From the NCBI GenBank assembly GCA_001898725.1, contig MKUV01000018.1:1-64000 (forward strand): a stretch of DNA of 64,000 nt. The letters run 5' to 3'. Shown here one piece after another: positions 8,298 through 18,429 of the stretch (position 1 is the first letter of the stretch; every line of letters begins with the position of its first letter). The position numbers were made by a program, and so were the translations under genes. Source of the stretch: Caedibacter sp. 37-49. GTDB lineage: Bacteria; Pseudomonadota; Alphaproteobacteria; Caedimonadales; Caedimonadaceae. A model generated the notes under the pieces. The model did no database searches. It had not been told where the DNA came from and saw only the letters and a list, made by a program, of their open reading frames with translations.

Positions 8298-10124
8298 ATG
8301 TTTCGTAAAAATCTTCTATATATTGCTTTTACTTTGCTTTTCATTAATCAGAACGTACATGCGCAAGAAGCGACGAAGCTTCTTTATGGGGTTTCTTTAT
8401 ATGGGGACCCTTTAAAATATTCAGAAGACTTTAAATCCTTTGAATATGTTAATGTCAAAGCCCCTAAAGGAGGAAGTTTAGTTTTTGGTGTTCCTGGAAC
8501 GTATGATAGTTTTAACCCTTTCATTATAAAGGGACAGCCTGCAGCGGGGATGACATATATTTATCCTTCTCTCTTGTTTGTAACATTAACAGCCCCTTCT
8601 TATGAGGAACCTTCATCCGTTTATTGTTATGCCGCCGAGTTTATGGAAATAGCATCGCAAAGAGAATGGATTATTTTTACCCTTCGTGAAGGGATCAATT
8701 TTCATGATGGCTCTCCTATAACAGTTGACGATGTTATTTATAGTTTTGAGACATTAAAGGCGAAAGGGCAGCCTTTTTTTAAGGCGTATTACGAAGATGT
8801 CGTAAAACTCGAAAAGTTAGACAATAGGCGACTTAAATTCATTTTGCGGTCGAATGCAAGTAAAGAAATCATTCAAATTATAGGCCAATTTCCTATCCTT
8901 TCTAAAACATTTTATACAAAACATGGTTTTGAAAAGGCTGACCTTACCCCGCCTCTAGGAAACGGACCATACAAAATTAGCGACTTTAAAGCTGGAGATA
9001 AAGTTACTTATGAACGTATTAAAGGATGGTGGGGTGAAAACCTGCCTATTAACAAAGGGCGTTATAATTTTGATCACATTACATACAAATATTATCGTGA
9101 TGAAACGGTCATGTTTGAATCCTTTAAGCGAGGTGATTATGATTTTAGACTAGAGAACTCAGCAAAAAGATGGGCTCAAGAATACAATTTTCCAGCTGTT
9201 GTTGAAGGCAAAATAGTTCAGCAAGAGATTGAGACTAAAAATCCAGAGCCAATGCAAGCCCTTGCTTTGAATCTGCGACGAGAACTTTTTCAAGATATTC
9301 GAGTGCGGCAAGCTCTAGGATATTTTCTTGATTTTGAATGGCTTAATAAGAATATTTTCCATGACGCCTATGCAAGGCTAGAGAGTTATTTCCAAGGATC
9401 TGAGCTCGCATCTTCAGGATTACCTTCTCAAGCAGAGCTCAAAATTCTTGAACCTTATCGAGGAAAGATTCCTGAGGAGATTTTTACGAAGGAATATAAA
9501 GCATTTAAAACTGATGGTTCTGGAAATATTCGCCATAATCTTAATGAGGCCAAAAAACTTTTTGGACAAGCGGGTTGGATTATTAAAAATGGTATCATGG
9601 TGAATCGCGCCTCAGGCCAACCTTTTGAATTCGAAATTCTATTAGTTTCTCCTGATTTTGAAAGAGTTATTCAAGGCTTTGTAAAAAATTTGAAGCGTCT
9701 AGGAATTAATGCCAAAATACGTATTGTTGATACGTCTCAATATACAAGGCGAATCGATACATTTGATTTCGATATGATTATAGCACTCTATCCTCAAAGT
9801 ATTTCCCCTGGCAATGAGCAACGTGAATTTTGGTCTTCTTCACGTGCAGATATTCAAGGAAGTAAAAATTATGTTGGACTTAAAAATCCTATTATTGATG
9901 AAATTATTGAAAAATTAATTACAACAACGAGTCGAGTTGATTTAATTAATTATTGTCGGGTTTTGGATCGACTTTTATTATGGGGATATACTATGATCCC
10001 AACATGGTATCGAGCTAAAGATACCATTGCTTATTGGAAAAAATTGTCTCATCCTGAAACAATTCCTCCTTACGGTCTTGATATTTATGCGTGGTGGAGT
10101 ACTGATGCAGAAAAGAAAAACTAG
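8298..10124 (+). CDS. yejA: ABC transporter substrate-binding protein, family 5 (YejA-like)
   Basis: Signal peptide, YGVSLYGDPLKYSEDFKSFEYVNVKAPKGG; first gene of a yejABEF-like operon. Confidence 0.88.
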   Translation: MFRKNLLYIAFTLLFINQNVHAQEATKLLYGVSLYGDPLKYSEDFKSFEYVNVKAPKGGSLVFGVPGTYDSFNPFIIKGQPAAGMTYIYPSLLFVTLTAPSYEEPSSVYCYAAEFMEIASQREWIIFTLREGINFHDGSPITVDDVIYSFETLKAKGQPFFKAYYEDVVKLEKLDNRRLKFILRSNASKEIIQIIGQFPILSKTFYTKHGFEKADLTPPLGNGPYKISDFKAGDKVTYERIKGWWGENLPINKGRYNFDHITYKYYRDETVMFESFKRGDYDFRLENSAKRWAQEYNFPAVVEGKIVQQEIETKNPEPMQALALNLRRELFQDIRVRQALGYFLDFEWLNKNIFHDAYARLESYFQGSELASSGLPSQAELKILEPYRGKIPEEIFTKEYKAFKTDGSGNIRHNLNEAKKLFGQAGWIIKNGIMVNRASGQPFEFEILLVSPDFERVIQGFVKNLKRLGINAKIRIVDTSQYTRRIDTFDFDMIIALYPQSISPGNEQREFWSSSRADIQGSKNYVGLKNPIIDEIIEKLITTTSRVDLINYCRVLDRLLLWGYTMIPTWYRAKDTIAYWKKLSHPETIPPYGLDIYAWWSTDAEKKN

Positions 10125-10132
10125 TTTAAATC

Positions 10133-11242
10133 ATGACTAACTATATTCTTCGGCGTCTTGCTCTGATCCTACCCACTTTGTTTGGAATCCTTTCAATTAA
10201 TTTTATGATCATTCAGGCAGCTCCTGGAGGACCAGTTGAACAGATGATTGCCAAAATTAAAGGGACTGCCGTAGATGCAACGGCTCGTTTTACGGGAGGC
10301 GGTGCTGATGCTTTTCAGACTTCTCATTTAAACGAATCACAAACTGGAAGCATAGAAAGTAAATATCGAGGCGCTCGCGGACTTGATCCAGAATTTATTA
10401 AAAAACTTGAGAAGATGTACGGTTTTGATAAACCTGCTTCTGAACGTTTTTGGTTAATGATCAAAAATTATGCAATGTTTAATTTTGGCGATAGTTATTT
10501 TCGTGATGTTTCTGTTGTACAATTAATTAAACAAAAGCTTCCTGTTTCTATTTCATTAGGCCTGTGGTCAACTCTTATCATTTATTTTATATCAATTCCT
10601 TTAGGGATTAGGAAAGCTGTTAAGGATGGAACAGCCTTTGATATTTGGACGAGTGCAGCTATTATTATTGGTTATGCGATTCCTAGTTTTCTGTTTGCTA
10701 TCTTCATGATCGTGTTATTCGCAGGAGGAAGTTTTTGGGATCTTTTCCCCTTACGAGGGCTTGTGTCAGACAATTGGGCTCAGCTCACATGGAGTCAGAA
10801 GATTATGGATTATCTTTGGCATATGACATTGCCGATTTTATCTATCGTCGTCTCAGGGTTTGCAGGGCTTACTTTACTTACTAAAAATTCTTTTCTTGAA
10901 GAAATTAATAAACAATATGTTCTTACAGCGCGAGCAAAAGGCGTCAATGAAAAAACAATCTTGTATGGTCATGTTTTCCGCAATGCTATGTTAATTGTAG
11001 TTTCTGGCATACCTGCTGCTATTGTGCATATTTTCTTTACAAGTTCCCTACTTATTGAAGTCATATTCTCTTTAGATGGTTTAGGACTTTTAGGATTTGA
11101 AACGGCTATTTCCAGAGATTATCCCGTGGTTTTTGGATCACTTTTTATGTTCACTTTATTAGGTCTTATTTTCCACCTTATTGGTGATATAACCTACATG
11201 CTCATTGATCCAAGAATAGATTTTGAAAAAAGAATAGGATAA
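10133..11242 (+). CDS. yejB: ABC transporter permease YejB
   Basis: [22 protein letters not shown]-loop region, operon position. Confidence 0.9.
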   Translation: MTNYILRRLALILPTLFGILSINFMIIQAAPGGPVEQMIAKIKGTAVDATARFTGGGADAFQTSHLNESQTGSIESKYRGARGLDPEFIKKLEKMYGFDKPASERFWLMIKNYAMFNFGDSYFRDVSVVQLIKQKLPVSISLGLWSTLIIYFISIPLGIRKAVKDGTAFDIWTSAAIIIGYAIPSFLFAIFMIVLFAGGSFWDLFPLRGLVSDNWAQLTWSQKIMDYLWHMTLPILSIVVSGFAGLTLLTKNSFLEEINKQYVLTARAKGVNEKTILYGHVFRNAMLIVVSGIPAAIVHIFFTSSLLIEVIFSLDGLGLLGFETAISRDYPVVFGSLFMFTLLGLIFHLIGDITYMLIDPRIDFEKRIG

Positions 11243-11244
11243 CC

Positions 11245-12276
11245 GTGAAAGGGACTTTCTCACCTCTTACTCTAAAAAGATGGCAGCATTTTCAAGCAAA
11301 TCGCCGTGCTTTCTGGTCTTTATGGATTTTCTTAGTGGTATTTATTAGCAGTCTTTTTGCTGAATTTATCGCAAACGATAAACCCCTATTAATCGTCTAT
11401 GATAAACAGATCTATCTGCCAATCTTTAGATTTTATCCTGAGAGAACATTTGAAGGTGATTTTGAGACAGAAGCTGACTATAAAGATCCTTATATTCAAG
11501 AGAAAATCAATGCTAAAGGGTGGATGATTTGGCCTCTTATTCGCTATAAGTATGATACCGTGAATTATGACCTTCCAACACCAGCCCCTTCAAGGCCTAC
11601 CTCAGAAAATCTTTTAGGAACCGATGATCAAGGGCGCGACGTGTTGGCACGTCTTATTTACGGCTTCAGGATATCGGTTCTTTTTGGGCTTATTTTAACA
11701 ATTATCAGCTCAATCATTGGTGTAATTGTAGGAGGGTTTCAAGGTTATTTTGGAGGAGCTGTCGACCTCATATGCCAGCGCCTTATTGAAGTTTGGTCTG
11801 GGTTACCGGTTTTATATTTATTAATCATTATGGGAAGTTTTGTTGAACCAAATTTTTGGTGGCTTCTAGGGCTAATGCTTCTTTTTAGCTGGATGTCACT
11901 TATAAGTCTTGTGCGAGCTGAATTTCTAAGAGCTCGTAATTTTGATTACGTAAAAGCTGCTCGAGCTTTAGGAGGCTCGACGTTTCATATTATGTTCCGG
12001 CATATTCTTCCCAACGCTATGGTGGCGACGTTGACTTATCTTCCTTTCGTTCTAAATGGTGCTATTACAACTTTAACATCGCTTGATTTTCTGGGATTTG
12101 GATTGCCGCCAGGGTCGCCTTCATTAGGAGAAATGCTTGCGCAAGGGAAAAATAATTTGCATGCACCTTGGCTTGGTATAACTTCATTCCTTTGTGTTGC
12201 CTCTATGCTTGCTTTGCTTGTCTTAATCGGAGAAGGTGTTCGAGATGCTTTTGATCCAAGAAAGGTCAAATTCTAA
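11245..12276 (+). CDS. yejE: ABC transporter permease YejE (GTG start)
   Basis: NLLGTDDQGRDVLARLIYGFRISVLFGL; EAA-loop; TAATG overlap with yejF. Confidence 0.9.
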   Translation: MKGTFSPLTLKRWQHFQANRRAFWSLWIFLVVFISSLFAEFIANDKPLLIVYDKQIYLPIFRFYPERTFEGDFETEADYKDPYIQEKINAKGWMIWPLIRYKYDTVNYDLPTPAPSRPTSENLLGTDDQGRDVLARLIYGFRISVLFGLILTIISSIIGVIVGGFQGYFGGAVDLICQRLIEVWSGLPVLYLLIIMGSFVEPNFWWLLGLMLLFSWMSLISLVRAEFLRARNFDYVKAARALGGSTFHIMFRHILPNAMVATLTYLPFVLNGAITTLTSLDFLGFGLPPGSPSLGEMLAQGKNNLHAPWLGITSFLCVASMLALLVLIGEGVRDAFDPRKVKF

Positions 12277-13868
12277 TGACTCATTCTTTGCTATCTCTCA
12301 AGAATTTATGGATATGTTTTGGGGATAATGCTGCAGTAAAAGGCCTAAATTTTGATCTCAAGCATGGTCAAACAATGGCACTTGTAGGGGAAAGTGGATC
12401 AGGAAAATCAGTTACAGCTTTATCTGTATTAAAATTATTACCTTATCCGCGTGCGTCTCATCCTCATGGTGAAATATGGTTCAATGATGAAAACCTTCTA
12501 GCAGTTTCAGAAGAACGTTTGCGTAAAATCAGGGGCGCAGAAATTTCCATGATTTTCCAAGAACCTATGACTTCTCTTAATCCTCTTCATACGATTGAAA
12601 AACAGATAGGAGAAGTGCTGGTTCTGCATAAGAATTTTAAAGGACTTAAACTACGTGAAAGAATAATTGAACTTCTTGAATTGGTTGGATTTAGTGATGC
12701 GACTGAACGCCTGACAAGCTATCCTCATCAGTTATCAGGCGGACAAAGGCAGCGTGTCATGATTGCAATGGCTTTGGCAACTGAGCCTTCTTTATTAATT
12801 GCTGATGAACCTACAACAGCTTTAGATGTAACAACGCAAGCGCAAATTTTAGAGCTCCTTAACACCTTGCAAAAAAAGTTTAATATGGGGCTTTTGCTTA
12901 TTACGCATGATCTCTCAATTGTTCAGAAAATGGCAGAAAAAATTGTGATCATGCAACGCGGTGAATGTGTGGAAGCAGGACACACCAAAAATATATTTAA
13001 AAATCCTCAGCATCCTTATACACAGCAATTATTAAATTCAGAACCAAAAGCAAGTATAAAAAAATTAGCGCAGAACGTTCCTACAATTCTTGAAGCAAAA
13101 AATCTTTCTGTTAAATTTATGCGTAAATCAGGTCTTTTTACGCCAAAAACGTATTTTCATGCCGTTAAAGATGTTTCTCTTTATGTAAAACAGGGAGAAA
13201 CTTTAGGAATTGTTGGTGAAAGCGGATCGGGTAAAACGACGCTTGCCCTTGCTTTATTAAGGCTTCAAGAAAGTCAAGGGGAGATATTATTGCAAGGAAA
13301 GCCTATTCATCATTTAAAAAGCAAAGAATTAAGGTTTTTGCGCCATAAGTTTCAAATTGTTTTCCAGGATCCTTTTAGTTCATTAAGTCCGCGAATGACG
13401 ATAAGTGAGATCATTGGCGAAGGCTTAAAAATTCATCATTCTGAACTTACAAATAAGCAACAAGAAACGCTTATTATTGAAGCTTTGAAAGAAGTAAAAT
13501 TAGATCCTGAAACACGCCATCGGTATCCTCATGAATTTTCAGGAGGACAAAGGCAGCGCGTTGCAATCGCACGAGCTCTTATTTTAAAGCCACAAATTTT
13601 AGTTCTTGATGAACCAACTTCAGCTTTAGATAGAGCTATTCAGGTTGAAGTCCTTGAGTTGCTTAAAGATCTCCAAGATAAACATAATTTAACCTACATT
13701 TTTATTAGCCATGACTTAAAAATTATTCGTGCAATTAGTCAGCATGTCATTGTCATGCGACAAGGCTTAATTGTTGAATATGGGCCAACAGCTACACTTT
13801 ATGAAAATCCTCAGCATCCTTATACACAAGCCTTATTTAAAGCGGCTTTTGAACTAAAGGGAGAATAA
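12276..13868 (+). CDS. yejF: ABC transporter dual ATP-binding protein YejF
   Basis: Two Walker A (GESGSGKS/GESGSGKT), two LSGGQRQR/FSGGQRQR signatures, two Walker B. Confidence 0.92.
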   Translation: MTHSLLSLKNLWICFGDNAAVKGLNFDLKHGQTMALVGESGSGKSVTALSVLKLLPYPRASHPHGEIWFNDENLLAVSEERLRKIRGAEISMIFQEPMTSLNPLHTIEKQIGEVLVLHKNFKGLKLRERIIELLELVGFSDATERLTSYPHQLSGGQRQRVMIAMALATEPSLLIADEPTTALDVTTQAQILELLNTLQKKFNMGLLLITHDLSIVQKMAEKIVIMQRGECVEAGHTKNIFKNPQHPYTQQLLNSEPKASIKKLAQNVPTILEAKNLSVKFMRKSGLFTPKTYFHAVKDVSLYVKQGETLGIVGESGSGKTTLALALLRLQESQGEILLQGKPIHHLKSKELRFLRHKFQIVFQDPFSSLSPRMTISEIIGEGLKIHHSELTNKQQETLIIEALKEVKLDPETRHRYPHEFSGGQRQRVAIARALILKPQILVLDEPTSALDRAIQVEVLELLKDLQDKHNLTYIFISHDLKIIRAISQHVIVMRQGLIVEYGPTATLYENPQHPYTQALFKAAFELKGE

Positions 13869-13873
13869 ATTTC

Positions 13874-13901
13874 TTGACACTTTAAGTTAAGGCGGTATGA
13901 C
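13874..13901 (+). promoter_or_regulatory. Putative promoter of the fab operon
   Basis: TTGACA-N16-TATGAC upstream of fabD. Confidence 0.5.
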
Positions 13902-13917
13902 TGGTGCCATAATAAAT

Positions 13918-13933
13918 GCTTATTATAATAAGC
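13918..13933. promoter_or_regulatory. 16-bp perfect palindrome upstream of fabD
   Basis: GCTTATTATAATAAGC between the putative promoter and the fabD start. Confidence 0.5.
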
Positions 13934-13949
13934 GTAAATGAGGATTTTG

Positions 13950-14888
13950 ATGAGCTCTACAGCATTCGTTTTTCCTGGTCAAGGATCGCAATTCATTGGA
14001 ATGGGGAAGGAGCTTTATGAGGCATCTTTAGCGGCGCGTGAAGTTTTTCAAGAAGTTGATGAAACTTTAAAAATCAATCTTACACGTCTTATTTTTGATG
14101 GTCCTTCAGAACAATTAATGTTAACTCAAAATACGCAACCAGCATTAATGGCTGTCAGTCTTGCAATTGTTAGAACGCTTGTAAAAGAAGCAGGTGTTGA
14201 GATAAAGAATCTTAAATTTGTTGCAGGTCATTCTTTAGGAGAATATAGCGCTTTAGCAGCTGTCGGTTCTCTAACATTGAGTGATTGTGCAAAGTTATTA
14301 AGACAACGAGGTGAATCGATGCAAGCTGCTGTCCCTGTTGGTCAGGGAGCAATGGCAGCTCTTTTAGGCGCAGAGCTCGACCAAGTTGAAAACATTATTA
14401 AAGAAGCAGCGCAAAGAGATATTTGTGAAATTGCGAATGATAATTCTCCTGGACAAATCGTAATTAGTGGGCATGTTGAGGCGGTTAATCGAGCTATTGA
14501 AATTGCAAAAAGCATGAATATTAAGCGTGCTGTTATTTTACCTGTAAGCGCGCCGTTTCATTGTTCTTTAATGAAGCCAAGCGCAGAGGCTATGAAGCCA
14601 GCATTAGAAGCGACCCTATTCAAGGCACCAAGTGTTCCTGTTGTCTTTAATGTGACCGCGCAATCTGAGGATAATTCACAAACTTACGCTGGGTTGCTGG
14701 TTCGGCAGATTACAAACCGTGTGCGCTGGCGTGAGAGTATTTCTTATATGAAAATGCAAGGTGTGACAAAAGTTATTGAAGTTGGGGCAGGGAAAGTCTT
14801 AACAGGATTAACAAAAAGAATAGCCCCCGAGTTAGAGGGTATATCAATTCAAACACCTGCAGATATAGATGTTTTCTTAAAGCAATAG
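13950..14888 (+). CDS. fabD: Malonyl-CoA:ACP transacylase
   Basis: AFVFPGQGSQFIGMG, AGHSLGEYSALAA; the ORF also has an upstream ATG at 13938. Confidence 0.95.
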   Translation: MSSTAFVFPGQGSQFIGMGKELYEASLAAREVFQEVDETLKINLTRLIFDGPSEQLMLTQNTQPALMAVSLAIVRTLVKEAGVEIKNLKFVAGHSLGEYSALAAVGSLTLSDCAKLLRQRGESMQAAVPVGQGAMAALLGAELDQVENIIKEAAQRDICEIANDNSPGQIVISGHVEAVNRAIEIAKSMNIKRAVILPVSAPFHCSLMKPSAEAMKPALEATLFKAPSVPVVFNVTAQSEDNSQTYAGLLVRQITNRVRWRESISYMKMQGVTKVIEVGAGKVLTGLTKRIAPELEGISIQTPADIDVFLKQ

Positions 14889-14898
14889 TGAGGACTAA

Positions 14899-15636
14899 AT
14901 GTTTAATTTAAATGGGAAAAAAGCATTAATTACGGGGGCTTCCGGAGGGATCGGGGCAACGATTGCTAAAGCACTTCATCAACAAGGTGCGGTCGTTGCT
15001 CTTTCAGGGACTCGTCGTGAAGCGCTTGAAAAGGTTGCCCAAGAACTTAGAGAGCGCGTTCATATTCTTCCTTGTAATCTTAAAAATGCAGAGGAAGTTG
15101 AAAATTTGATTCCTCAAGCTGAAGGAATTATGGAACAAGTTGATATTCTCGTTAATAATGCAGGGATTACACGTGACAATTTATTGATGCGCATGAAAGA
15201 CGATGAGTTCTCAGAAGTTATAGATGTTAATTTGGGGGCAACTTTCCGTTTGATGCGTGCTGCCGTTAAAGGAATGATGAAGCGCCGAGACGGCAGAATT
15301 ATTAATATTACGTCAATTGTGGGGGTGACGGGCAATCCAGGGCAAGCGAATTATTGCGCGTCTAAAGCGGGCGTTATTGGAATGTCAAAATCTTTGGCTC
15401 AAGAAATTGCTTCGCGAGGAATTACAGTTAATTGTGTTGCTCCTGGTTTCATTCAAACACCTATGACAGATGTTCTTCCAGAAGCGCATAAAGAGAAGCT
15501 TTTAATGACGATCCCACAAGGACGGATGGGACTTCCTGAAGAAGTAGCCGCAGGCGTTGCTTTTCTTGCAAGTGCAGAGGCCGGTTACATTACAGGACAA
15601 ACATTACACATAAATGGTGGGATGGCGATGATTTGA
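14899..15636 (+). CDS. fabG: 3-oxoacyl-ACP reductase
   Basis: SDR TGASGGIG, NNAGITRDNLLMRM, YCASKAGVIG. Confidence 0.96.
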   Translation: MFNLNGKKALITGASGGIGATIAKALHQQGAVVALSGTRREALEKVAQELRERVHILPCNLKNAEEVENLIPQAEGIMEQVDILVNNAGITRDNLLMRMKDDEFSEVIDVNLGATFRLMRAAVKGMMKRRDGRIINITSIVGVTGNPGQANYCASKAGVIGMSKSLAQEIASRGITVNCVAPGFIQTPMTDVLPEAHKEKLLMTIPQGRMGLPEEVAAGVAFLASAEAGYITGQTLHINGGMAMI

Positions 15637-15725
15637 GGGTTTGAGTTTTGAAAACTTTGTGTTAAAGTCCGTTGCGAATTTTAGGAAACATTAATTTTAT
15701 TTTTTAACCAATTGAGGAAATACTC

Positions 15726-15965
15726 ATGAGTGATGTAGCAAATCGAGTCAAAAAAATCATTATTGAACGTCTTAACGTTGATGAAGCAAAAGTTACAGAT
15801 AAAGCAAGCTTTATGGACGATCTAGGCGCAGATAGCTTAGATACAGTTGAACTAGTAATGGCATTTGAAGATGAGTTTGGTGTCGAAATTTCTGATGATG
15901 TTGCAGAAAAGATCAAAACAGTTGGCGATGCCGTTAAGTTGCTTGAGGAAAACACAAAGAAGTAA
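15726..15965 (+). CDS. acpP: Acyl carrier protein
   Basis: 79 aa, [19 protein letters not shown] phosphopantetheine site. Confidence 0.97.
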   Translation: MSDVANRVKKIIIERLNVDEAKVTDKASFMDDLGADSLDTVELVMAFEDEFGVEISDDVAEKIKTVGDAVKLLEENTKK

Positions 15966-15976
15966 GTAGAGTTTAA

Positions 15977-17239
15977 ATGCGACGTGTTGTAGTTACAGGC
16001 ATAGGAATGGTTAGCCCTCTCGGGGCTAACGTCAAGACAACCTGGCGGAACTTGATTTCTAGCAAATCTGGTCTTTCCAAAATTGAAAAGTTTGATGCAA
16101 CAGACTTACCTTGTCGTGTTGCGGGCCAGCTTCCAAGCGGGATGCAAGACGGCGCATTTGATGCTGATTTATATCTTTCGACAAAAGATCAACGGAAGGT
16201 TGACCCGTTTATTGTTTATGGTATTGCGGCTGCAACCCAAGCTATTAATGATGCAGGTTGGACACCAGAAGACGAAGAATCTAGGGTAAGGACAGGCGTT
16301 CTTATTGGCTCAGGAATAGGTGGACTCACCCGTATCCAAGAAGCTGCCAAAGTTATGTTTGAACAAGGTCCGCGTCGCGTTACGCCTTTCTTTATTCCTT
16401 CTTGCTTAATTAATCTAGCATCTGGGCATGTTTCTATTAAGTATGGCTTTAAAGGTCCTAATCATTCTGTCGTAACTGCTTGTTCTACAAGTGCGAATGC
16501 TATTGGAGATGCTTCACGTCTTATTCAATATGGTGATGCAGATGTGATGATTGCAGGAGGAGCGGAGGCTGCAATTAATGAATTGGGTATTTGCGGTTTC
16601 TCAGCCATGAAAGCTTTATCAACAAGTTTTAATGATACACCTGAGCGCGCTTCTCGTCCATGGGACCGTGACCGAGATGGATTTGTCATGGGTGAAGGCG
16701 CTGGCGTTCTTGTTTTAGAAGAACTTGAGCATGCTAAAAAGCGTGGTGCAAAAATTTATGCTGAATTGGTTGGATATGGCCTTTCTGGAGATGCTCATCA
16801 TGTGACAGCACCTCATCCAGAAGGTGATGGTGCGTTTCGGTCCATGCAATCGGCTCTTCGCCATGCAAAATTAGACCCAAAAGATGTTGATTATGTAAAT
16901 GCACATGGAACATCGACTCCTTTAGGAGATGAGATTGAACTTGGAGCAGTAAGACGTTTGATAGGCAATCATAATGAAAAGCTTTCAATGTCATCAACAA
17001 AGTCTTCTATAGGCCACCTTTTAGGAGCTGCTGGAGCAGTTGAATCTATATTCTCAATTATGAGTATCGTTGATGGCATCATGCCGCCAACATTGAATCT
17101 CGATAATGTGGATGAAACTTGTCAGGGTATGGACTTAATTCCACATAAAGCCAAAGAAAAGAATGTGAAAGTTGCTCTTTCTAACTCTTTTGGTTTTGGT
17201 GGGACAAATGCTTCTCTTGTTTTTAAGGCATTTTCATAA
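15977..17239 (+). CDS. fabF: 3-oxoacyl-ACP synthase II
   Basis: VVTGIGMVSPLG, VTACSTSANAIGDA, NAHGTSTPLGD, NSFGFGGTNASLVF. Confidence 0.96.
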   Translation: MRRVVVTGIGMVSPLGANVKTTWRNLISSKSGLSKIEKFDATDLPCRVAGQLPSGMQDGAFDADLYLSTKDQRKVDPFIVYGIAAATQAINDAGWTPEDEESRVRTGVLIGSGIGGLTRIQEAAKVMFEQGPRRVTPFFIPSCLINLASGHVSIKYGFKGPNHSVVTACSTSANAIGDASRLIQYGDADVMIAGGAEAAINELGICGFSAMKALSTSFNDTPERASRPWDRDRDGFVMGEGAGVLVLEELEHAKKRGAKIYAELVGYGLSGDAHHVTAPHPEGDGAFRSMQSALRHAKLDPKDVDYVNAHGTSTPLGDEIELGAVRRLIGNHNEKLSMSSTKSSIGHLLGAAGAVESIFSIMSIVDGIMPPTLNLDNVDETCQGMDLIPHKAKEKNVKVALSNSFGFGGTNASLVFKAFS

Positions 17240-17282
17240 ATTTCAATGCCTTATCTTGAAGGGCGCTAGTTAGGGGTAGATC

Positions 17283-18269
17283 ATGAAAAAGCCTCTGGTT
17301 ATATTTCTTACTCTTTTAATTGGTTGTAAAATCTTTATTGCAAGCGCTTTTTTCCTTATTTCTTACGGAACAAAAGTCGGGGATGATAAGTCACATATCG
17401 TTATCATTCCGCCACATACTTCAATTCAGAAAATGGCTCAGATCCTAAAGCACGATGAGGTCATATCCACAGAAATAACTTTTAAGCTTTGGACTTACCT
17501 TCTCAGTCGCTTCTCTCCTTTAAAGGCTGGCGAGTATGAGTTTCATCCACCTCATCGTTTAAAGGATATTATTGCAAAGATGCAGCAGGGAGAAACTGTT
17601 GTTCGTCGTTTTACAGTGGTAGAAGGGACAACATCGGCAGACATTATAAAGAGATTGGAAGCCCTTCCATTTTTACATGGAGACTGTGCAATCCCAGAAG
17701 AAGGCACATTATTGCCGGAGACATACCACTTTTCTTACGGAGAAAAACGTTGTGACCTTATCAAGCGTATGCAGAAGTCTTTTCAAAAAGAAGCTAAGAA
17801 ACTCTGGCAAGCGCGTTCCTTAACGCTTCCCTATCAAACGCTTCAAGAAGCTGTAATACTGGCTTCTTTAGTTGAGAAAGAAACAGCTATTCCTGAAGAA
17901 CGGCCACGTATTGCTGCTGTTTTTTTAAACCGCTTGCGTGTGGGAATGCCGCTGCAGTGTGATGCAACAGTTCTTTATGGTCTTTATAGAGAGCAAGGAT
18001 TAGCTTTAAATCGGCATCTTTCTAAAGCCGAACTTAAGAAACCAACGCCTTATAACACTTATCTTAATAAAGGACTGCCGCCATCCCCTATTTGTAATCC
18101 TGGGATTGCTTCTTTAAAAGCAGTTCTTGCGCCATTAGATACAAAAGATCTTTATTTTGTTGCGAATGGGGAAGGCGGGCATGAATTCTCTGAGACGTAC
18201 GGCAAGCACTTTGAGCATCATAAAGCTTGGCGAAAACTTAGGAAAAAGGTCGTATCTACGCTTCCTTAA
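17283..18269 (+). CDS. mltG: Endolytic transglycosylase MltG
   Basis: ASLVEKETAIPEERPRIAAVFLNRL, QCDATVLYGL, GLPPSPICNPGIASLKA, LYFVANGEGGHEFSETYGKH. Confidence 0.94.
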   Translation: MKKPLVIFLTLLIGCKIFIASAFFLISYGTKVGDDKSHIVIIPPHTSIQKMAQILKHDEVISTEITFKLWTYLLSRFSPLKAGEYEFHPPHRLKDIIAKMQQGETVVRRFTVVEGTTSADIIKRLEALPFLHGDCAIPEEGTLLPETYHFSYGEKRCDLIKRMQKSFQKEAKKLWQARSLTLPYQTLQEAVILASLVEKETAIPEERPRIAAVFLNRLRVGMPLQCDATVLYGLYREQGLALNRHLSKAELKKPTPYNTYLNKGLPPSPICNPGIASLKAVLAPLDTKDLYFVANGEGGHEFSETYGKHFEHHKAWRKLRKKVVSTLP

Positions 18270-18429
18270 TCTTAAAGATGTAGACACAAAAGCGCATGAG
18301 CAGAGGAAGTTCCTTCTGTCTAACATGATGAAAACCAAAGAAGGAATAGAAGCATCAAAATTCTTAAGATATATGTTTGATGCTCCTTCTTACGAACCTA
18401 GCCTTATTATGAGCTTAGCAAGGCAATTA

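Noticed and set aside
16734-17000. Minus-strand ORF inside fabF (His-rich)
   Set aside because: Antisense to a fully conserved fabF; no RBS or independent support. Other antisense or out-of-frame ORFs within conserved genes (e.g. 5086-5370, 6928-7128, 12036-12269, 15704-15955, 48039-48281, 59400-59618, 60984-61226) were rejected likewise.
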